This document shows positions 24,862 through 34,418 of a DNA stretch of 64,000 nucleotides, piece after piece. Made by a program: the position numbers and the translations under genes. The notes beneath the pieces were generated by a model. The model saw only the letters and a program-made list of their open reading frames with translations, searched no databases and was not told the DNA's origin. The stretch comes from an uncultured Chitinophaga sp. (GTDB lineage Bacteria; Bacteroidota; Bacteroidia; Chitinophagales; Chitinophagaceae): the NCBI RefSeq assembly GCF_937898475.1, contig NZ_CALEJS010000013.1, positions 310,001 to 374,000 of the forward strand. The letters are read 5' to 3'. Every line of letters starts with the position of its first letter. The first letter of the stretch is position 1.

Positions 24862-27234
24862 ATGAGAAAATGGTTACTGTCTCCTATTATTTTATTGATC
24901 TTTGACAATACCTATGCCCAGCAAAGCAATTCCCTTTCCGTTGAAAAGATTATGCGTGATCCGAAATGGATAGGCAGCTCACCGGATAAGATCTTCTGGG
25001 GCACTGACAACAAAACCTTTTACTTTGACTGGAACCCGGAAAATGCAACGGCAGATTCTCTTTATGCCGCCAGGGTAGACCAGGTTAAACCGGTGAAAAC
25101 ACCCGCCGCTGAAAGGGCTTTGATACGGGCCCGCGAACAGGGAGTATATAACCGCGACAAAACAATGCTTACCTATTCCTATAACGGGGATATCTACCTG
25201 CTGCGCCTTGCCAGCAACACACTGACCCGCATTACCAGCACCACGGCCTATGAAAGCAACCCGCTGTTCAGCTTCGGTGAAAAAAGGATTGTGTATCAGC
25301 AGGGACAAAATCTTTACTCCTGGGACATTGCCGCCGGCCTTACAGAGCAGCTGACCAACTTCCAGCGTGGCAGCGCGCCTTCCGGTGCTGCACCTACCCT
25401 GAACGAGCAGGAAAAATGGCTGCAAAACCAGCAGATGGAACTCATGCAGGTATTAAAGGAAGCCAAAGCCCGTAAAGACAGCGCAAAGGCCTTCAACAAG
25501 GCACATGAAGCAACTGGTCTGCGTACATTGTATACCGGCGACAAAACTCACGAAAATATCGTGATCAGTCCTGACGGACGCTTTATCACTTATCGCCTGT
25601 ACCGCGGCCCCACGGGCGTTACAAGCACCATCGTCCCTTCTTTTGTAACAGAAAGCGGCTTTACCGAAGATATCTCCGCCCGCACCAAAGTAGGCGCAGC
25701 ACAAGGCACATTTGAAAGTTATGTATACGACCGGCAGCGGGATACTGTCATCCTGGTAAAAACAAACGCCATCCCCGGTATCAATGATCAGCCGGATTAC
25801 CTGAAAGATTATACGAAAAAGACGGATACCGCAAAAACAGCCAAACCAAGGTCCGTACGGATACAGGGCCCTTACTGGTCTGACGCCGGCACCCATGCCA
25901 TTGCAGACGTGCGTTCTGCAGATAACAAAGACCGCTGGATCATGCTGCTGCAACCTGCCAGCGGCCAGCTGAAATTATTAAACCGGCAACGTGATGAAGC
26001 CTGGATAGCGGGCCCCGGCATTAACGGATGGGGCGTTAACATTGGCTGGATAGATGAAAACACCTGCTGGTATCAGTCCGAAGTCAGCGGCTATTCTCAT
26101 CTGTATGTTACCAACGTAAATACCGGGCAAACCAAAGCGCTTACCAGCGGCAAATATGAAGTACAGGATGTATGGCTGTCTAACGATAAGCGGCATTTCT
26201 ATATCGTAACCAATGAACCGGCGCCGGGAGAAAAACAGCTGTACCGTTTATCTGTTGATGGCAGCAAAAAAGAACGCATTACGCAGCAGCAGGGTGCACA
26301 TGAGATCTACCTTTCTCCCGATCAGCAATGGATTGCCTATCGTTATTCCTATAGCAACAAACCCTGGGAACTGTTCCTGCTGGCTAACAAACCGAATGCA
26401 CAACCGGTACAGGTAACAGATAAGGCACAATCTGCAGCATTTCGCAGCTACCCCTGGCGCGACCCGGAAGTGATCACTTTCAAAGCAAGGGACGGCGCCA
26501 ATGTATATGCACGCTTATATACTCCCGAAGCCGCTAAGAAGAATGGCGCCGCCGTCATCTTTGTTCACGGCGCAGGCTACCTGCAAAATGCACATAAATG
26601 GTGGAGCCAGTATTACAGGGAGTACATGTTCCACAACCTCCTTGCGGATAAAGGTTATACCGTACTGGATATAGACTACCGCGGCAGTGCAGGCTACGGG
26701 CGCGACTGGCGTACCGGCATCTATCGTCATATGGGCGGTAAGGACCTGGACGACCATGTAGACGGTGCAAAATACCTGGTGCAACAACTGGGCATCGATG
26801 AAAAACGCATTGGTATTTACGGAGGCAGCTACGGTGGCTTCATCACACTGATGGGTATGTTCACAACACCTGATGTGTTTGCTGCAGGGGCCGCCTTACG
26901 ATCTGTTACAGACTGGGCGCATTATAATCACGGCTACACCAGCAATATCCTGAACGAGCCTTTTACTGACAGCATTGCCTATCGCCGCTCCTCCCCTATT
27001 TACTTTGCCGAAGGCCTGAAAGGCCATCTGCTGATGTGCCATGGCATGGTGGATGTGAACGTGCATTTCCAGGATATTGTAAGATTGACGCAAAAGCTGA
27101 TAGAGCTGGGCAAGGACAATTGGGAGCTGGCAGTGTATCCCATGGAGGACCATGGCTTTACAACCCCCAGCAGCTGGACGGATGAATATAAGCGGATCCT
27201 GAAACTGTTCGATACAGAGTTGCTACGTAATTAG
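24862..27234 (+). CDS. Exported S9-family prolyl oligopeptidase-like peptidase
   Basis: A 790-residue exported serine peptidase of the dipeptidyl-peptidase IV/acyl-peptide hydrolase type. The signal peptide is residues 1-19 (ending TYAQ). A beta-propeller region (about 60-530) has repeated Y-x-hydrophobic blades. The alpha/beta-hydrolase domain carries the nucleophile in GGSYGG (Ser656), Asp731 in GMVDVN and His764 in MEDHG. It likely trims peptides in the periplasm. The DPP IV Glu-Glu motif was not identified, so the exact exo/endo specificity is open. Confidence 0.9.
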   Translation: MRKWLLSPIILLIFDNTYAQQSNSLSVEKIMRDPKWIGSSPDKIFWGTDNKTFYFDWNPENATADSLYAARVDQVKPVKTPAAERALIRAREQGVYNRDKTMLTYSYNGDIYLLRLASNTLTRITSTTAYESNPLFSFGEKRIVYQQGQNLYSWDIAAGLTEQLTNFQRGSAPSGAAPTLNEQEKWLQNQQMELMQVLKEAKARKDSAKAFNKAHEATGLRTLYTGDKTHENIVISPDGRFITYRLYRGPTGVTSTIVPSFVTESGFTEDISARTKVGAAQGTFESYVYDRQRDTVILVKTNAIPGINDQPDYLKDYTKKTDTAKTAKPRSVRIQGPYWSDAGTHAIADVRSADNKDRWIMLLQPASGQLKLLNRQRDEAWIAGPGINGWGVNIGWIDENTCWYQSEVSGYSHLYVTNVNTGQTKALTSGKYEVQDVWLSNDKRHFYIVTNEPAPGEKQLYRLSVDGSKKERITQQQGAHEIYLSPDQQWIAYRYSYSNKPWELFLLANKPNAQPVQVTDKAQSAAFRSYPWRDPEVITFKARDGANVYARLYTPEAAKKNGAAVIFVHGAGYLQNAHKWWSQYYREYMFHNLLADKGYTVLDIDYRGSAGYGRDWRTGIYRHMGGKDLDDHVDGAKYLVQQLGIDEKRIGIYGGSYGGFITLMGMFTTPDVFAAGAALRSVTDWAHYNHGYTSNILNEPFTDSIAYRRSSPIYFAEGLKGHLLMCHGMVDVNVHFQDIVRLTQKLIELGKDNWELAVYPMEDHGFTTPSSWTDEYKRILKLFDTELLRN

Positions 27235-27282
27235 TGTTATTAGCATATATTGCAAGCTAAAATACTTACAAACTTTAGCAAT

Positions 27283-29118
27283 ATGTGTGGAATAGTAGCT
27301 TATATAGGGCAACGCGATGCCTACCCCGTTGTATTGAAAGGCCTCAAAAGGCTTGAATACCGCGGATACGATAGCGCAGGCGTTGCCATACTCAACCATG
27401 GCTTGCATGTTTATAAGAAAAAAGGCAAGGTGGCCCAGCTGGAAGATTTCCTGACGGGCAAAAATATGCAGAGCCATATTGCCATCGGGCATACCCGCTG
27501 GGCCACTCATGGCGAACCCTGCGACCGCAACTCCCACCCGCATGTTTCGGGCGATGGCAAGCTGGCCATGATACACAACGGTATCATTGAGAACTATGCC
27601 CTGCTAAAACAGGAACTGCTTAACAAAGGACACCAGTTTGAAAGCGATACCGACACCGAAGTACTGATACATTTTATAGAGGAGATCCGCAACAGCAATC
27701 AATGCGCTGTTGAAGAAGCCTTACGCATCGCCCTTAAAAGAGTAGTGGGCGCTTACGTGATCGTGATTGTAGATGAAGATAATCCGGATACCCTGATCGC
27801 GGCCCGTAAAGGCAGCCCGCTGGTAATAGGCGTAGGCAAAGGCGAGCACTTCCTGGCTTCTGACGCATCTCCCATTGTAGAATACACCAAAGAAGTGGTG
27901 TATGTGAACGACTACGAGATCGCGATCGTAAAGGCAGACGAACTGATACTGAAAAACATTACCAACGAAAGGCAAACACCCTATATCCAGAAGCTGGATA
28001 TTGAGCTCACCGCTATTGAAAAAGGCGGCTTTGATCACTTCATGCTGAAGGAGATCTTTGAACAGCCGCAAACCATTTTTGACAGCCTGCGCGGCCGCCT
28101 GGATGCGAAAAACGGACAGCTGACCCTTGGCGGCATCCGGGAATATACAGATGTACTGGCCAACGCAAGGCGCGTTATTATTGTTGCCTGCGGCACCTCC
28201 TGGCATGCAGGACTGGTAGCGGAATACATGATAGAAGAATTGTGCCGCGTACCCGTTGAAGTGGAATATGCATCTGAATTCCGCTATCGTAACCCGGTGG
28301 TAGGACCGGGAGATGTGATCATCGCCGTATCCCAATCCGGCGAAACGGCAGATACCCTGGTAGCCATGGAAAGCGCCAAAGCACAGGGCGCCATCATACT
28401 GGGCGTGTGTAATGTAGTAGGCTCTTCCATTGCGCGCCTTTCACACGCCGGCGTATATACGCATGCCGGTCCTGAGATAGGAGTGGCCAGCACCAAGGCT
28501 TTTACCGCCCAGCTGGCGGTACTGTGCCTGATAGGTCTGAAAGTAGCGATAGAAAAAGGCTCCATCAGCCAGCAGCGCTTTCAGCACCTGCTGGACGAGT
28601 TACAGGATATACCCGAAAAAGTTGGCCTGGCCCTGAAGCTGAACGAGCAGATAAAACAGGTAGCGCAAAAGTATAAGGATGCACGCGACTTTCTCTACCT
28701 GGGCCGCGGCTATAACTTCCCCGTGGCACTGGAGGGAGCGCTGAAACTGAAAGAGATCTCCTACATACATGCCGAAGGCTATCCCGCTGCAGAAATGAAA
28801 CATGGCCCTATCGCACTGGTGGATGAGCAGCTGCCCGTAGTATTCGTAGCTACACGCGACAGTTTCTATGAAAAGATCGTCTCCAACATTCAGGAAATAA
28901 AAGCACGCAAAGGAAAAGTGATCGCAATTGTAACAGAAGGCGACCAGATCATCCCTGCCATGGCAGATGATGTGATACAGGTACCGGAAGCCGATGAACT
29001 GGTATCGCCCATCATTTCCGTGATCCCTCTGCAATTGCTCGCTTACCATATCGGCGTATCGAAAGGATATGATGTAGACAAACCCAGAAACCTCGCCAAG
29101 TCAGTGACGGTGGAATAA
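27283..29118 (+). CDS. glmS: Glutamine-fructose-6-phosphate aminotransferase (isomerizing)
   Basis: A 611-residue enzyme making glucosamine 6-phosphate for peptidoglycan and lipopolysaccharide. The N-terminal glutaminase domain begins MCGIVAYIG with Cys2 as nucleophile, which fixes the start at 27283, and RWATHGEPCDRNSHPH follows. Two SIS domains contain ACGTSWHAGL, SQSGETADTL and ASTKAFTAQ. The C-terminus DKPRNLAKSVTVE is canonical. It starts 48 nt after the peptidase gene and is followed by a DUF4954 gene after 24 nt. There is no glmS ribozyme in the short leader. Confidence 0.96.
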   Translation: MCGIVAYIGQRDAYPVVLKGLKRLEYRGYDSAGVAILNHGLHVYKKKGKVAQLEDFLTGKNMQSHIAIGHTRWATHGEPCDRNSHPHVSGDGKLAMIHNGIIENYALLKQELLNKGHQFESDTDTEVLIHFIEEIRNSNQCAVEEALRIALKRVVGAYVIVIVDEDNPDTLIAARKGSPLVIGVGKGEHFLASDASPIVEYTKEVVYVNDYEIAIVKADELILKNITNERQTPYIQKLDIELTAIEKGGFDHFMLKEIFEQPQTIFDSLRGRLDAKNGQLTLGGIREYTDVLANARRVIIVACGTSWHAGLVAEYMIEELCRVPVEVEYASEFRYRNPVVGPGDVIIAVSQSGETADTLVAMESAKAQGAIILGVCNVVGSSIARLSHAGVYTHAGPEIGVASTKAFTAQLAVLCLIGLKVAIEKGSISQQRFQHLLDELQDIPEKVGLALKLNEQIKQVAQKYKDARDFLYLGRGYNFPVALEGALKLKEISYIHAEGYPAAEMKHGPIALVDEQLPVVFVATRDSFYEKIVSNIQEIKARKGKVIAIVTEGDQIIPAMADDVIQVPEADELVSPIISVIPLQLLAYHIGVSKGYDVDKPRNLAKSVTVE

Positions 29119-29142
29119 TGTCTGACCTCAAACTTAATTGTC

Positions 29143-31374
29143 ATGAACCTGATACAAAAGAAACCCTTAACGGAACTGGGCTATCATTTCATTGATGCCA
29201 GCTTTTTACCCAAAGGAAAAGACGAATATTACCTGCGCAACCAGCAATGGGGTAAGCATAATATCTACCGCAAACTTACGGCACAGGAGATAGAAACACT
29301 GGTGAGGAATGACAATACTTCTGACGACTGGAACTGCATTTTTGTGGCCAATGAGTTTAACCCCCAACTGGTGCAGCACTGCCACTTTTTTGGAATGGTG
29401 CGCATCGGCAAACTGGAGCCCTACTTCCTTGAATTTCACAACCTGCGGCTGCCGGTAGGCCTTTATAACAGCACCATCTGCGCCTGTGATTTCGGGGATA
29501 ATGTGGTAGTGCACAACGTAAATTTCCTTTCCCATTATATCATCGGTAATGAAGTGATCATTGCCAACGTGAATGAGATGGCTACTACCGATCATTCCAA
29601 ATTCGGTAACGGTATCATTAAAGACGGAGAGTCGGAGAACATCCGTATATGGCTGGAGCTCTGCAACGAGAACGGCGGCCGCAGCGTGATGCCCTTTGAC
29701 GGTATGCTGCCCGGGGATGCTTACCTGTGGACCCGCAGCCGCGACGATGCCGCCCTGCAGGAACAATTCAAAGTCTTCACTGAAAAACAGTTTGATAAAA
29801 AACGCGGCTATTATGGCATGGTGGGCGACCGCTCCGTGATCAAGAACTGTAAGATCATTAAAGATGTAACCATCGGCAGTGATGCTTACCTGAAAGGAGC
29901 TAACAAGCTGAAGAACCTGACCGTTAACAGCAGCGCCGAAGCAGCTTCACAGATAGGAGAAGGATGTGAAATGGTGAACGGCATTGTCGGCTACGGCTGC
30001 CGCGTATTCTATGGGGTAAAGGCCGTACGTTTTGTGATGGCTTCGCATTCCCAGCTCAAATACGGCGCCCGCCTGATCAACTCCTATCTTGGCAATAACG
30101 CCACTATCTCCTGTTGCGAGGTGCTGAATTCACTGATCTTCCCTGCACACGAGCAGCACCATAATAACTCTTTTCTCTGCGCGGCGCTGATCATGGGACA
30201 AAGCAACATGGCAGCCGGCGCTACCATCGGCTCTAACCACAATTCACGCGGGGCAGATGGTGAAGTGATCGCTGGACGCGGCTTCTGGCCCGGTCTTTCG
30301 GTAACGCTGAAGCACAATTCAAAATTTGCCTGCTTTACGCTGCTTGCCAAAGGCAACTACATGCAGGAGCTGCATATCAGCATTCCCTTCAGCCTGGTGG
30401 TGAACAGCGAACATGATGACTGCCTGCGCGTGATGCCCGGTTACTGGTTCCTGCACAACATGTACGCCCTGGCCCGAAACTCCTGGAAATATGTTGACCG
30501 CGACAAACGTACTGAAAAGATTCAGCTGATCGAATATGACTACCTGGCGCCTGATAGTGTGGAAGAAATGCTTGCCTCCCTGCCGTTGATGGAAACAGCT
30601 GTAGGTAAAGCCTGGCAAAAACAGCAGCAACAATCTAATGGCCAGTCCGGCGATAAGGCACTCCGCGAAAAAGGCCGCCGGCTGCTACTGGAACGCCCTG
30701 CAGAAGTAGCCCGCCTCACCGTATTGGCAGAAGGTATGGAAAACAGCCAGCGTTGTGTGCAACTGCTCAAAGTAGAAAAGGTGTACCCGCTGTTCAAAGA
30801 ACTGATTGTATTATACGGCATCCGCAATATACTATTGCACGTTGCAGCTGGCAACATCACTTCATTTGCCGATCTGCAGGCCATCGCCAAAACCGCCAGA
30901 CTCAGCTCCTGGATAAATGTAGGCGGCCAGCTGATGAAAGCGGCCACCGTAGAAGATATTAAATCACGGATCAAAAAAGGAAAGATCAACGGCTGGGCCC
31001 AGCTGCACGAAACATATAAACAGGCAGGCCAGACCTATGCATACGATAAACTGCAGCACGCTATCGCCAGCATGCTCTTTGTGCAGGATAAAACCTTCAA
31101 AGATCTTACGCCTGATCTGTTCATGCAAAATCTGCAGCAATCTGTTGCCACCATGGAAAAGCTTACAGACAACATCTATCGTTCAAGAGAAAAAGACTAC
31201 CAGAACCCCTTCCGGAAAATGTCTTATGAAAGCGAAGCAGAAATGGAAACCGTAGTCGGCAAACTCGATGACAACACCTTTATAAAACAAACCGTTACCG
31301 ACCTGGAAGCTTACAAAAAACAGGCTAAGACGCTTATCACGAAATGGGGCTTGCAACTTCCGGTTATCAATTAA
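29143..31374 (+). CDS. DUF4954 family protein, left-handed beta-helix
   Basis: A 743-residue soluble protein. The region from about 100 to 420 has irregular hexapeptide-like repeats (VVVHNVNFLSHYIIGNEVIIANVNEM, VIKNCKIIKDVTIGSDAYLKGANKLKNLTV, AAGATIGSNHNSRGADGEVIAGRGF) as in left-handed beta-helix acyl- and nucleotidyltransferases. The C-terminal third (about 480-743) is alpha-helical. It matches DUF4954, a family I know mainly from Bacteroidota and of unknown function. It follows glmS by 24 nt, so co-transcription and a role in amino-sugar or envelope-sugar metabolism is a fair inference only. Confidence 0.8.
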   Translation: MNLIQKKPLTELGYHFIDASFLPKGKDEYYLRNQQWGKHNIYRKLTAQEIETLVRNDNTSDDWNCIFVANEFNPQLVQHCHFFGMVRIGKLEPYFLEFHNLRLPVGLYNSTICACDFGDNVVVHNVNFLSHYIIGNEVIIANVNEMATTDHSKFGNGIIKDGESENIRIWLELCNENGGRSVMPFDGMLPGDAYLWTRSRDDAALQEQFKVFTEKQFDKKRGYYGMVGDRSVIKNCKIIKDVTIGSDAYLKGANKLKNLTVNSSAEAASQIGEGCEMVNGIVGYGCRVFYGVKAVRFVMASHSQLKYGARLINSYLGNNATISCCEVLNSLIFPAHEQHHNNSFLCAALIMGQSNMAAGATIGSNHNSRGADGEVIAGRGFWPGLSVTLKHNSKFACFTLLAKGNYMQELHISIPFSLVVNSEHDDCLRVMPGYWFLHNMYALARNSWKYVDRDKRTEKIQLIEYDYLAPDSVEEMLASLPLMETAVGKAWQKQQQQSNGQSGDKALREKGRRLLLERPAEVARLTVLAEGMENSQRCVQLLKVEKVYPLFKELIVLYGIRNILLHVAAGNITSFADLQAIAKTARLSSWINVGGQLMKAATVEDIKSRIKKGKINGWAQLHETYKQAGQTYAYDKLQHAIASMLFVQDKTFKDLTPDLFMQNLQQSVATMEKLTDNIYRSREKDYQNPFRKMSYESEAEMETVVGKLDDNTFIKQTVTDLEAYKKQAKTLITKWGLQLPVIN

Positions 31375-31455
31375 TAATTATCAGCCCTCTGATGCACATA
31401 AAAATACCGTGTTTGTTTCGGTGCTGACAGCCGGTTCTACCTTTCCGGATTAAGG

Positions 31456-31470
31456 TTAGGTCCGACCTAA
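31456..31470. promoter_or_regulatory. 15-bp perfect palindrome upstream of tag
   Basis: TTAGGTC-C-GACCTAA is a perfect odd palindrome 72 nt before the tag start, in the only regulatory-size gap near it. It may be an operator. There is no T-run, so it is not a terminator for the gene upstream. Confidence 0.4.
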
Positions 31471-31542
31471 ACAAGCGTCGGATAATTACCACTTATTCGC
31501 TTATTTTAGCCGGGCAATACTGATTATTAATTACCTTGATTT

Positions 31543-32112
31543 ATGGAAGATAAAAAGATCCGTTGCAGCTGGTGCCTGAAAGACCAGCTATACAAAGACT
31601 ATCACGATCATGAATGGGGAGTGCCCCTGCACGATGATACCCGCCTGTTTGAGATGTTAAATCTGGAAGGAGCGCAAGCTGGTTTAAGCTGGTACACGGT
31701 ATTGCAGAAAAGAGAAAACTACCGCAAAGCGTTCGATAACTGGGACGCTAAAAAGATAGCCCGCTATACAGATGCGAAAGTGGAAAAGCTGTTACAAAAC
31801 CCGGGCATTATCCGCAACCGGCTCAAAGTACTGGCCACCATCAGCAATGCAAAAGCTTTCCTGAAGGTGCAGGAAGAATTTGGCAGCTTTGACAAATACA
31901 TCTGGCAGTTTGTTAACCACCAGCCCATCATCAATCACTACAAAGGCTCCTCCGGCATACCCGCTAAAACGCCCATTTCAGACGCCATGAGTAAAGACCT
32001 CCTGAAGAGAGGATTTAAATTCGTTGGCTCTACTATCTGCTACGCCTTTATGCAAGCCACCGGCATGGTGGATGACCATTTTGATGAGTGCTGGAAAAAA
32101 AATCTTAATTAA
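31543..32112 (+). CDS. tag: DNA-3-methyladenine glycosylase I
   Basis: A 189-residue base-excision repair enzyme removing 3-methyladenine. RCSWCLKDQLYKDYHDHEWGVPLHDD is the family start with zinc-ligand Cys8 and a following His. EGAQAGLSWYTVLQKRENYR is the conserved core, and DDHFDEC near the end gives the HxxxC zinc pair. Length is typical. Its stop overlaps the stop of the convergent rlpA-like gene. Confidence 0.94.
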   Translation: MEDKKIRCSWCLKDQLYKDYHDHEWGVPLHDDTRLFEMLNLEGAQAGLSWYTVLQKRENYRKAFDNWDAKKIARYTDAKVEKLLQNPGIIRNRLKVLATISNAKAFLKVQEEFGSFDKYIWQFVNHQPIINHYKGSSGIPAKTPISDAMSKDLLKRGFKFVGSTICYAFMQATGMVDDHFDECWKKNLN

Positions 32113-32501
32113 ACCCGCTGCACCTTTACCGTTGTGAGCCCACGCGCTACAAAGCCCAGCTGACGGGCGGCGTGTTTGGTAAGGTCAATGATACGTTTGT
32201 TATTGCGGTGCAAACGGTCGGTTATTTTCACAATAACGGAGCGGCCGTTGCGGAGGTTGGTCACTTTTACATAAGAGCCCAGGGGAAGGGTGTTGTGGGC
32301 GGCCGTCATGCCACTGTTGTCAAACACTTCGCCATTGGCGGTGGTGCGGCCATTGAACTTGTCCGCATAGAAGCTGGCGGTGCCATGCGCACCTTTATCC
32401 CCGTTCTTTTTCCCGGCACCCAGGAAGATAGGGTGCAACAGGAGACTGCTGCAGAGGCATATCACCAAAAACCTGATACACTTTACTATTTGCCTGTCCA
32501 T
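32109..32501 (-). CDS. RlpA-like double-psi beta-barrel protein
   Basis: A 130-residue exported protein. A signal peptide (about 1-27) is followed by a single RlpA/DPBB domain: GTASFYADKFNGRTTANGEVFDNSGMTAAHNTLPLGSYVKVTNLRNGRSVIVKITDR, then IIDLTKHAARQLG. The catalytic-type Asp in TDR is present. RlpA proteins cleave denuded peptidoglycan glycan strands. There is no SPOR domain, so septal targeting through SPOR is not expected. Confidence 0.88.
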   Translation of the reverse strand: MDRQIVKCIRFLVICLCSSLLLHPIFLGAGKKNGDKGAHGTASFYADKFNGRTTANGEVFDNSGMTAAHNTLPLGSYVKVTNLRNGRSVIVKITDRLHRNNKRIIDLTKHAARQLGFVARGLTTVKVQRV

Positions 32502-32549
32502 GGCCGCAAATTTACGAAAACCATGCCGAAATGCCTGCGGGGTCTGCCT

Positions 32550-33617
32550 TTAGTCTATCAGGATCTCGCTAAGTGATTGATTATTAATAAACGAGGGATC
32601 TGTCAGGGTATTCAGGAACATGTAGAGCGCCCTTTGCTCCTGTTCGGGCAGCGGGATGCCGTTCTTTACCAGGGGATCCAGGGTGCTGCTCTGGGCAATG
32701 CCATGATCATAGAGGGCAAACACCTGGTAGATGTCAAAATAGCGCCCGTCGTGCATATATGGAGGGCTTTTTAATACGTTCCGCAGGGAGGGCACTTTAA
32801 ACTTCAGGTAATCGCCTGTACTGCCGGTGATCTTCATCCTCCCCACGTCATTGAGGGCGGGCAGGTAAGGCAGGCCATTGTTACGGTAGGTAAAATCGGT
32901 AAAAAAGGGCTCTTTATGGCAGGATGCGCACTTCTGCTGAAAGATGGTATAACCGGCCTGTTCTTCGGCTGTAAAGGCCACGCCAGGGGCTTTACGGATC
33001 ACACTGTCGTATTTGGACTCAAATGATACCATGGTGGCCATAAACTGGGTAAGGGCCCTGAACAGCCGCTGGCTGTTCACCTCTTCGCTGCCAAAGGCCG
33101 CTTTGAACATTTTCCGGTATCTGGCGTCTCCCTGTAAGCGCTGTACCAGGTGGCCCAGGTCCTCCCCCATCTCGTTTGCATCGGTGATGGGTGTGAGGGG
33201 CTGTATTTCAAGATTGTTGACCCCGCCATCCCACATAAACTCTTTTTGCCAGATCAGGTTGAAAAGCGTGGGCACGGAACGGATACCGATCCGGCCTTCA
33301 ATTCCATGAGCCAGGGCATGGTCAAAATGACCGAAAGCGGCAAATTGCTGGTGACAGAATCCGCAGGAAATGGTGCTATCGCGCGACAGTTTGGGATCAT
33401 AGAACAGGTGGCGGCCCAGGGCAATACCCTGTTTGGTAAGGGGATTTTGGGAAAAGTCATAATTGGGAGCCGGTATACCGGGGGGCAGGTCCAGGGTATA
33501 AGGCTCGGGCGGACCGTCCTCATTACCGGGCGCAACGCTGTCTTTCCGTCCGCAGGCTTCGGATCCCGCCAGGATTAATACCAGGCAAAACAGCGTGATG
33601 AAATAGAAAACTTTCAT
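32550..33617 (-). CDS. mbnH: Di-haem peroxidase of the MauG/MbnH family
   Basis: A 355-residue exported di-haem c protein. The signal sequence ends EAC, so it may be a lipoprotein. Haem sites are CGFCH and CASCH; the conserved GRIGIRSVPTLFNLIWQKEFMWDGGVNNLEIQ and HDGRYFDIYQV fit the bacterial cytochrome c peroxidase/MauG superfamily. It directly follows mbnP. In Methylosinus, MbnH converts a Trp of MbnP to kynurenine to complete a copper site, so the pairing argues for this role over plain peroxidase activity. No methanobactin precursor is seen nearby. Confidence 0.8.
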   Translation of the reverse strand: MKVFYFITLFCLVLILAGSEACGRKDSVAPGNEDGPPEPYTLDLPPGIPAPNYDFSQNPLTKQGIALGRHLFYDPKLSRDSTISCGFCHQQFAAFGHFDHALAHGIEGRIGIRSVPTLFNLIWQKEFMWDGGVNNLEIQPLTPITDANEMGEDLGHLVQRLQGDARYRKMFKAAFGSEEVNSQRLFRALTQFMATMVSFESKYDSVIRKAPGVAFTAEEQAGYTIFQQKCASCHKEPFFTDFTYRNNGLPYLPALNDVGRMKITGSTGDYLKFKVPSLRNVLKSPPYMHDGRYFDIYQVFALYDHGIAQSSTLDPLVKNGIPLPEQEQRALYMFLNTLTDPSFINNQSLSEILID

Positions 33618-33624
33618 GATATGC

Positions 33625-33651
33625 CATTGGCAGTCAGCTGTTAACAGCTAG
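33625..33651. repeat. Compact GCTGTTA-family element between mbnP and mbnH
   Basis: It contains the perfect 14-bp palindrome AGCTGTTAACAGCT (33636-33649), flanked by CATTGGCAGTC. The mbnP stop codon TAG (33650-33648 on the minus strand) lies within it. Confidence 0.6.
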
Positions 33652-34418
33652 TCTGCCTGTATAGTGAACATGTTTTTATAGTTGTCGGCAATGGCGGCGG
33701 CCTGCGCACCCGCAGTAATACAGCTGGGCAGCTGCTGAAAGCTGATACGGTTTGGCTGATCAAACCAGGTATAGGCGTCTGCGGTGATCTCAAAAGCCGC
33801 ATGCCCGTTTTGTCCCAGTTCCACGGGCGCCGGGAAACTCAGCTGTACCCTGCGCAGGGCATTATTGGCGCCTTTAAACCCGCCAATGTGATATTCCACC
33901 AGGGTGGCCGGCAGGCTGGACACCGGCGAGGTACCTTCCAGCTTGGCCATAATATAACCACTGTTCCAGGTCCAGAACATGCCATTTACCGGATCCAAAG
34001 CGCCGGTTTGCGCGCCGCTGTTGTTCCTGGCGCTGTCTACCCCCAGCAGGAAGCTGATGCTGCGGTATGTACCCGTGGGCAGTTCCTGCAATGTGAGCTG
34101 CTTCGTACTGTCGTTTTCTTCGTTTATGAGGAAGTACGCCGGCGTCAGGTTAACTTCCTGACCGCTGGTGGTAGTCAGCGAAAAGTTGCTGACATAATAC
34201 TTGAACGCAGTGATATTGAAGCTTTCCCCGGCTGCATTGACATAGCTGGTATTGCGTAGTACCATGGGCTGACCATTCACCACGCTGGTAAAGCGCAGCT
34301 GCAGGGAGGCGATATTGGGCGGCGGAGCGCTGGATTTAGTACAGGCTGTTTCTCCCGTTAACAACAGCAGGCAAAGGAAAGAAACCGGGAGGTGCAAAAG
34401 AAAATTCCGCAAAGTCAT
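33648..34418 (-). CDS. mbnP: MbnP family copper-binding-like lipoprotein
   Basis: A 256-residue exported lipoprotein (lipobox TGETAC). The family fingerprint is LLGVDSARNNSGAQTGALDPVNGMFWTWNSGYIMAKLEG, with the conserved Trp pair in MFWTW; YHIGGF and a C-terminal beta region follow. MbnP of methanotrophs binds copper through a kynurenine made from Trp by MbnH. Here mbnH follows after 30 nt, so the pair is a unit. The start codon lies within a long hairpin (34404-34460). Confidence 0.82.
   Translation of the reverse strand: MTLRNFLLHLPVSFLCLLLLTGETACTKSSAPPPNIASLQLRFTSVVNGQPMVLRNTSYVNAAGESFNITAFKYYVSNFSLTTTSGQEVNLTPAYFLINEENDSTKQLTLQELPTGTYRSISFLLGVDSARNNSGAQTGALDPVNGMFWTWNSGYIMAKLEGTSPVSSLPATLVEYHIGGFKGANNALRRVQLSFPAPVELGQNGHAAFEITADAYTWFDQPNRISFQQLPSCITAGAQAAAIADNYKNMFTIQAD

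Noticed and set aside
27235..27282. glmS ribozyme
   Set aside because: The 48-nt gap is too short and lacks the ribozyme core.
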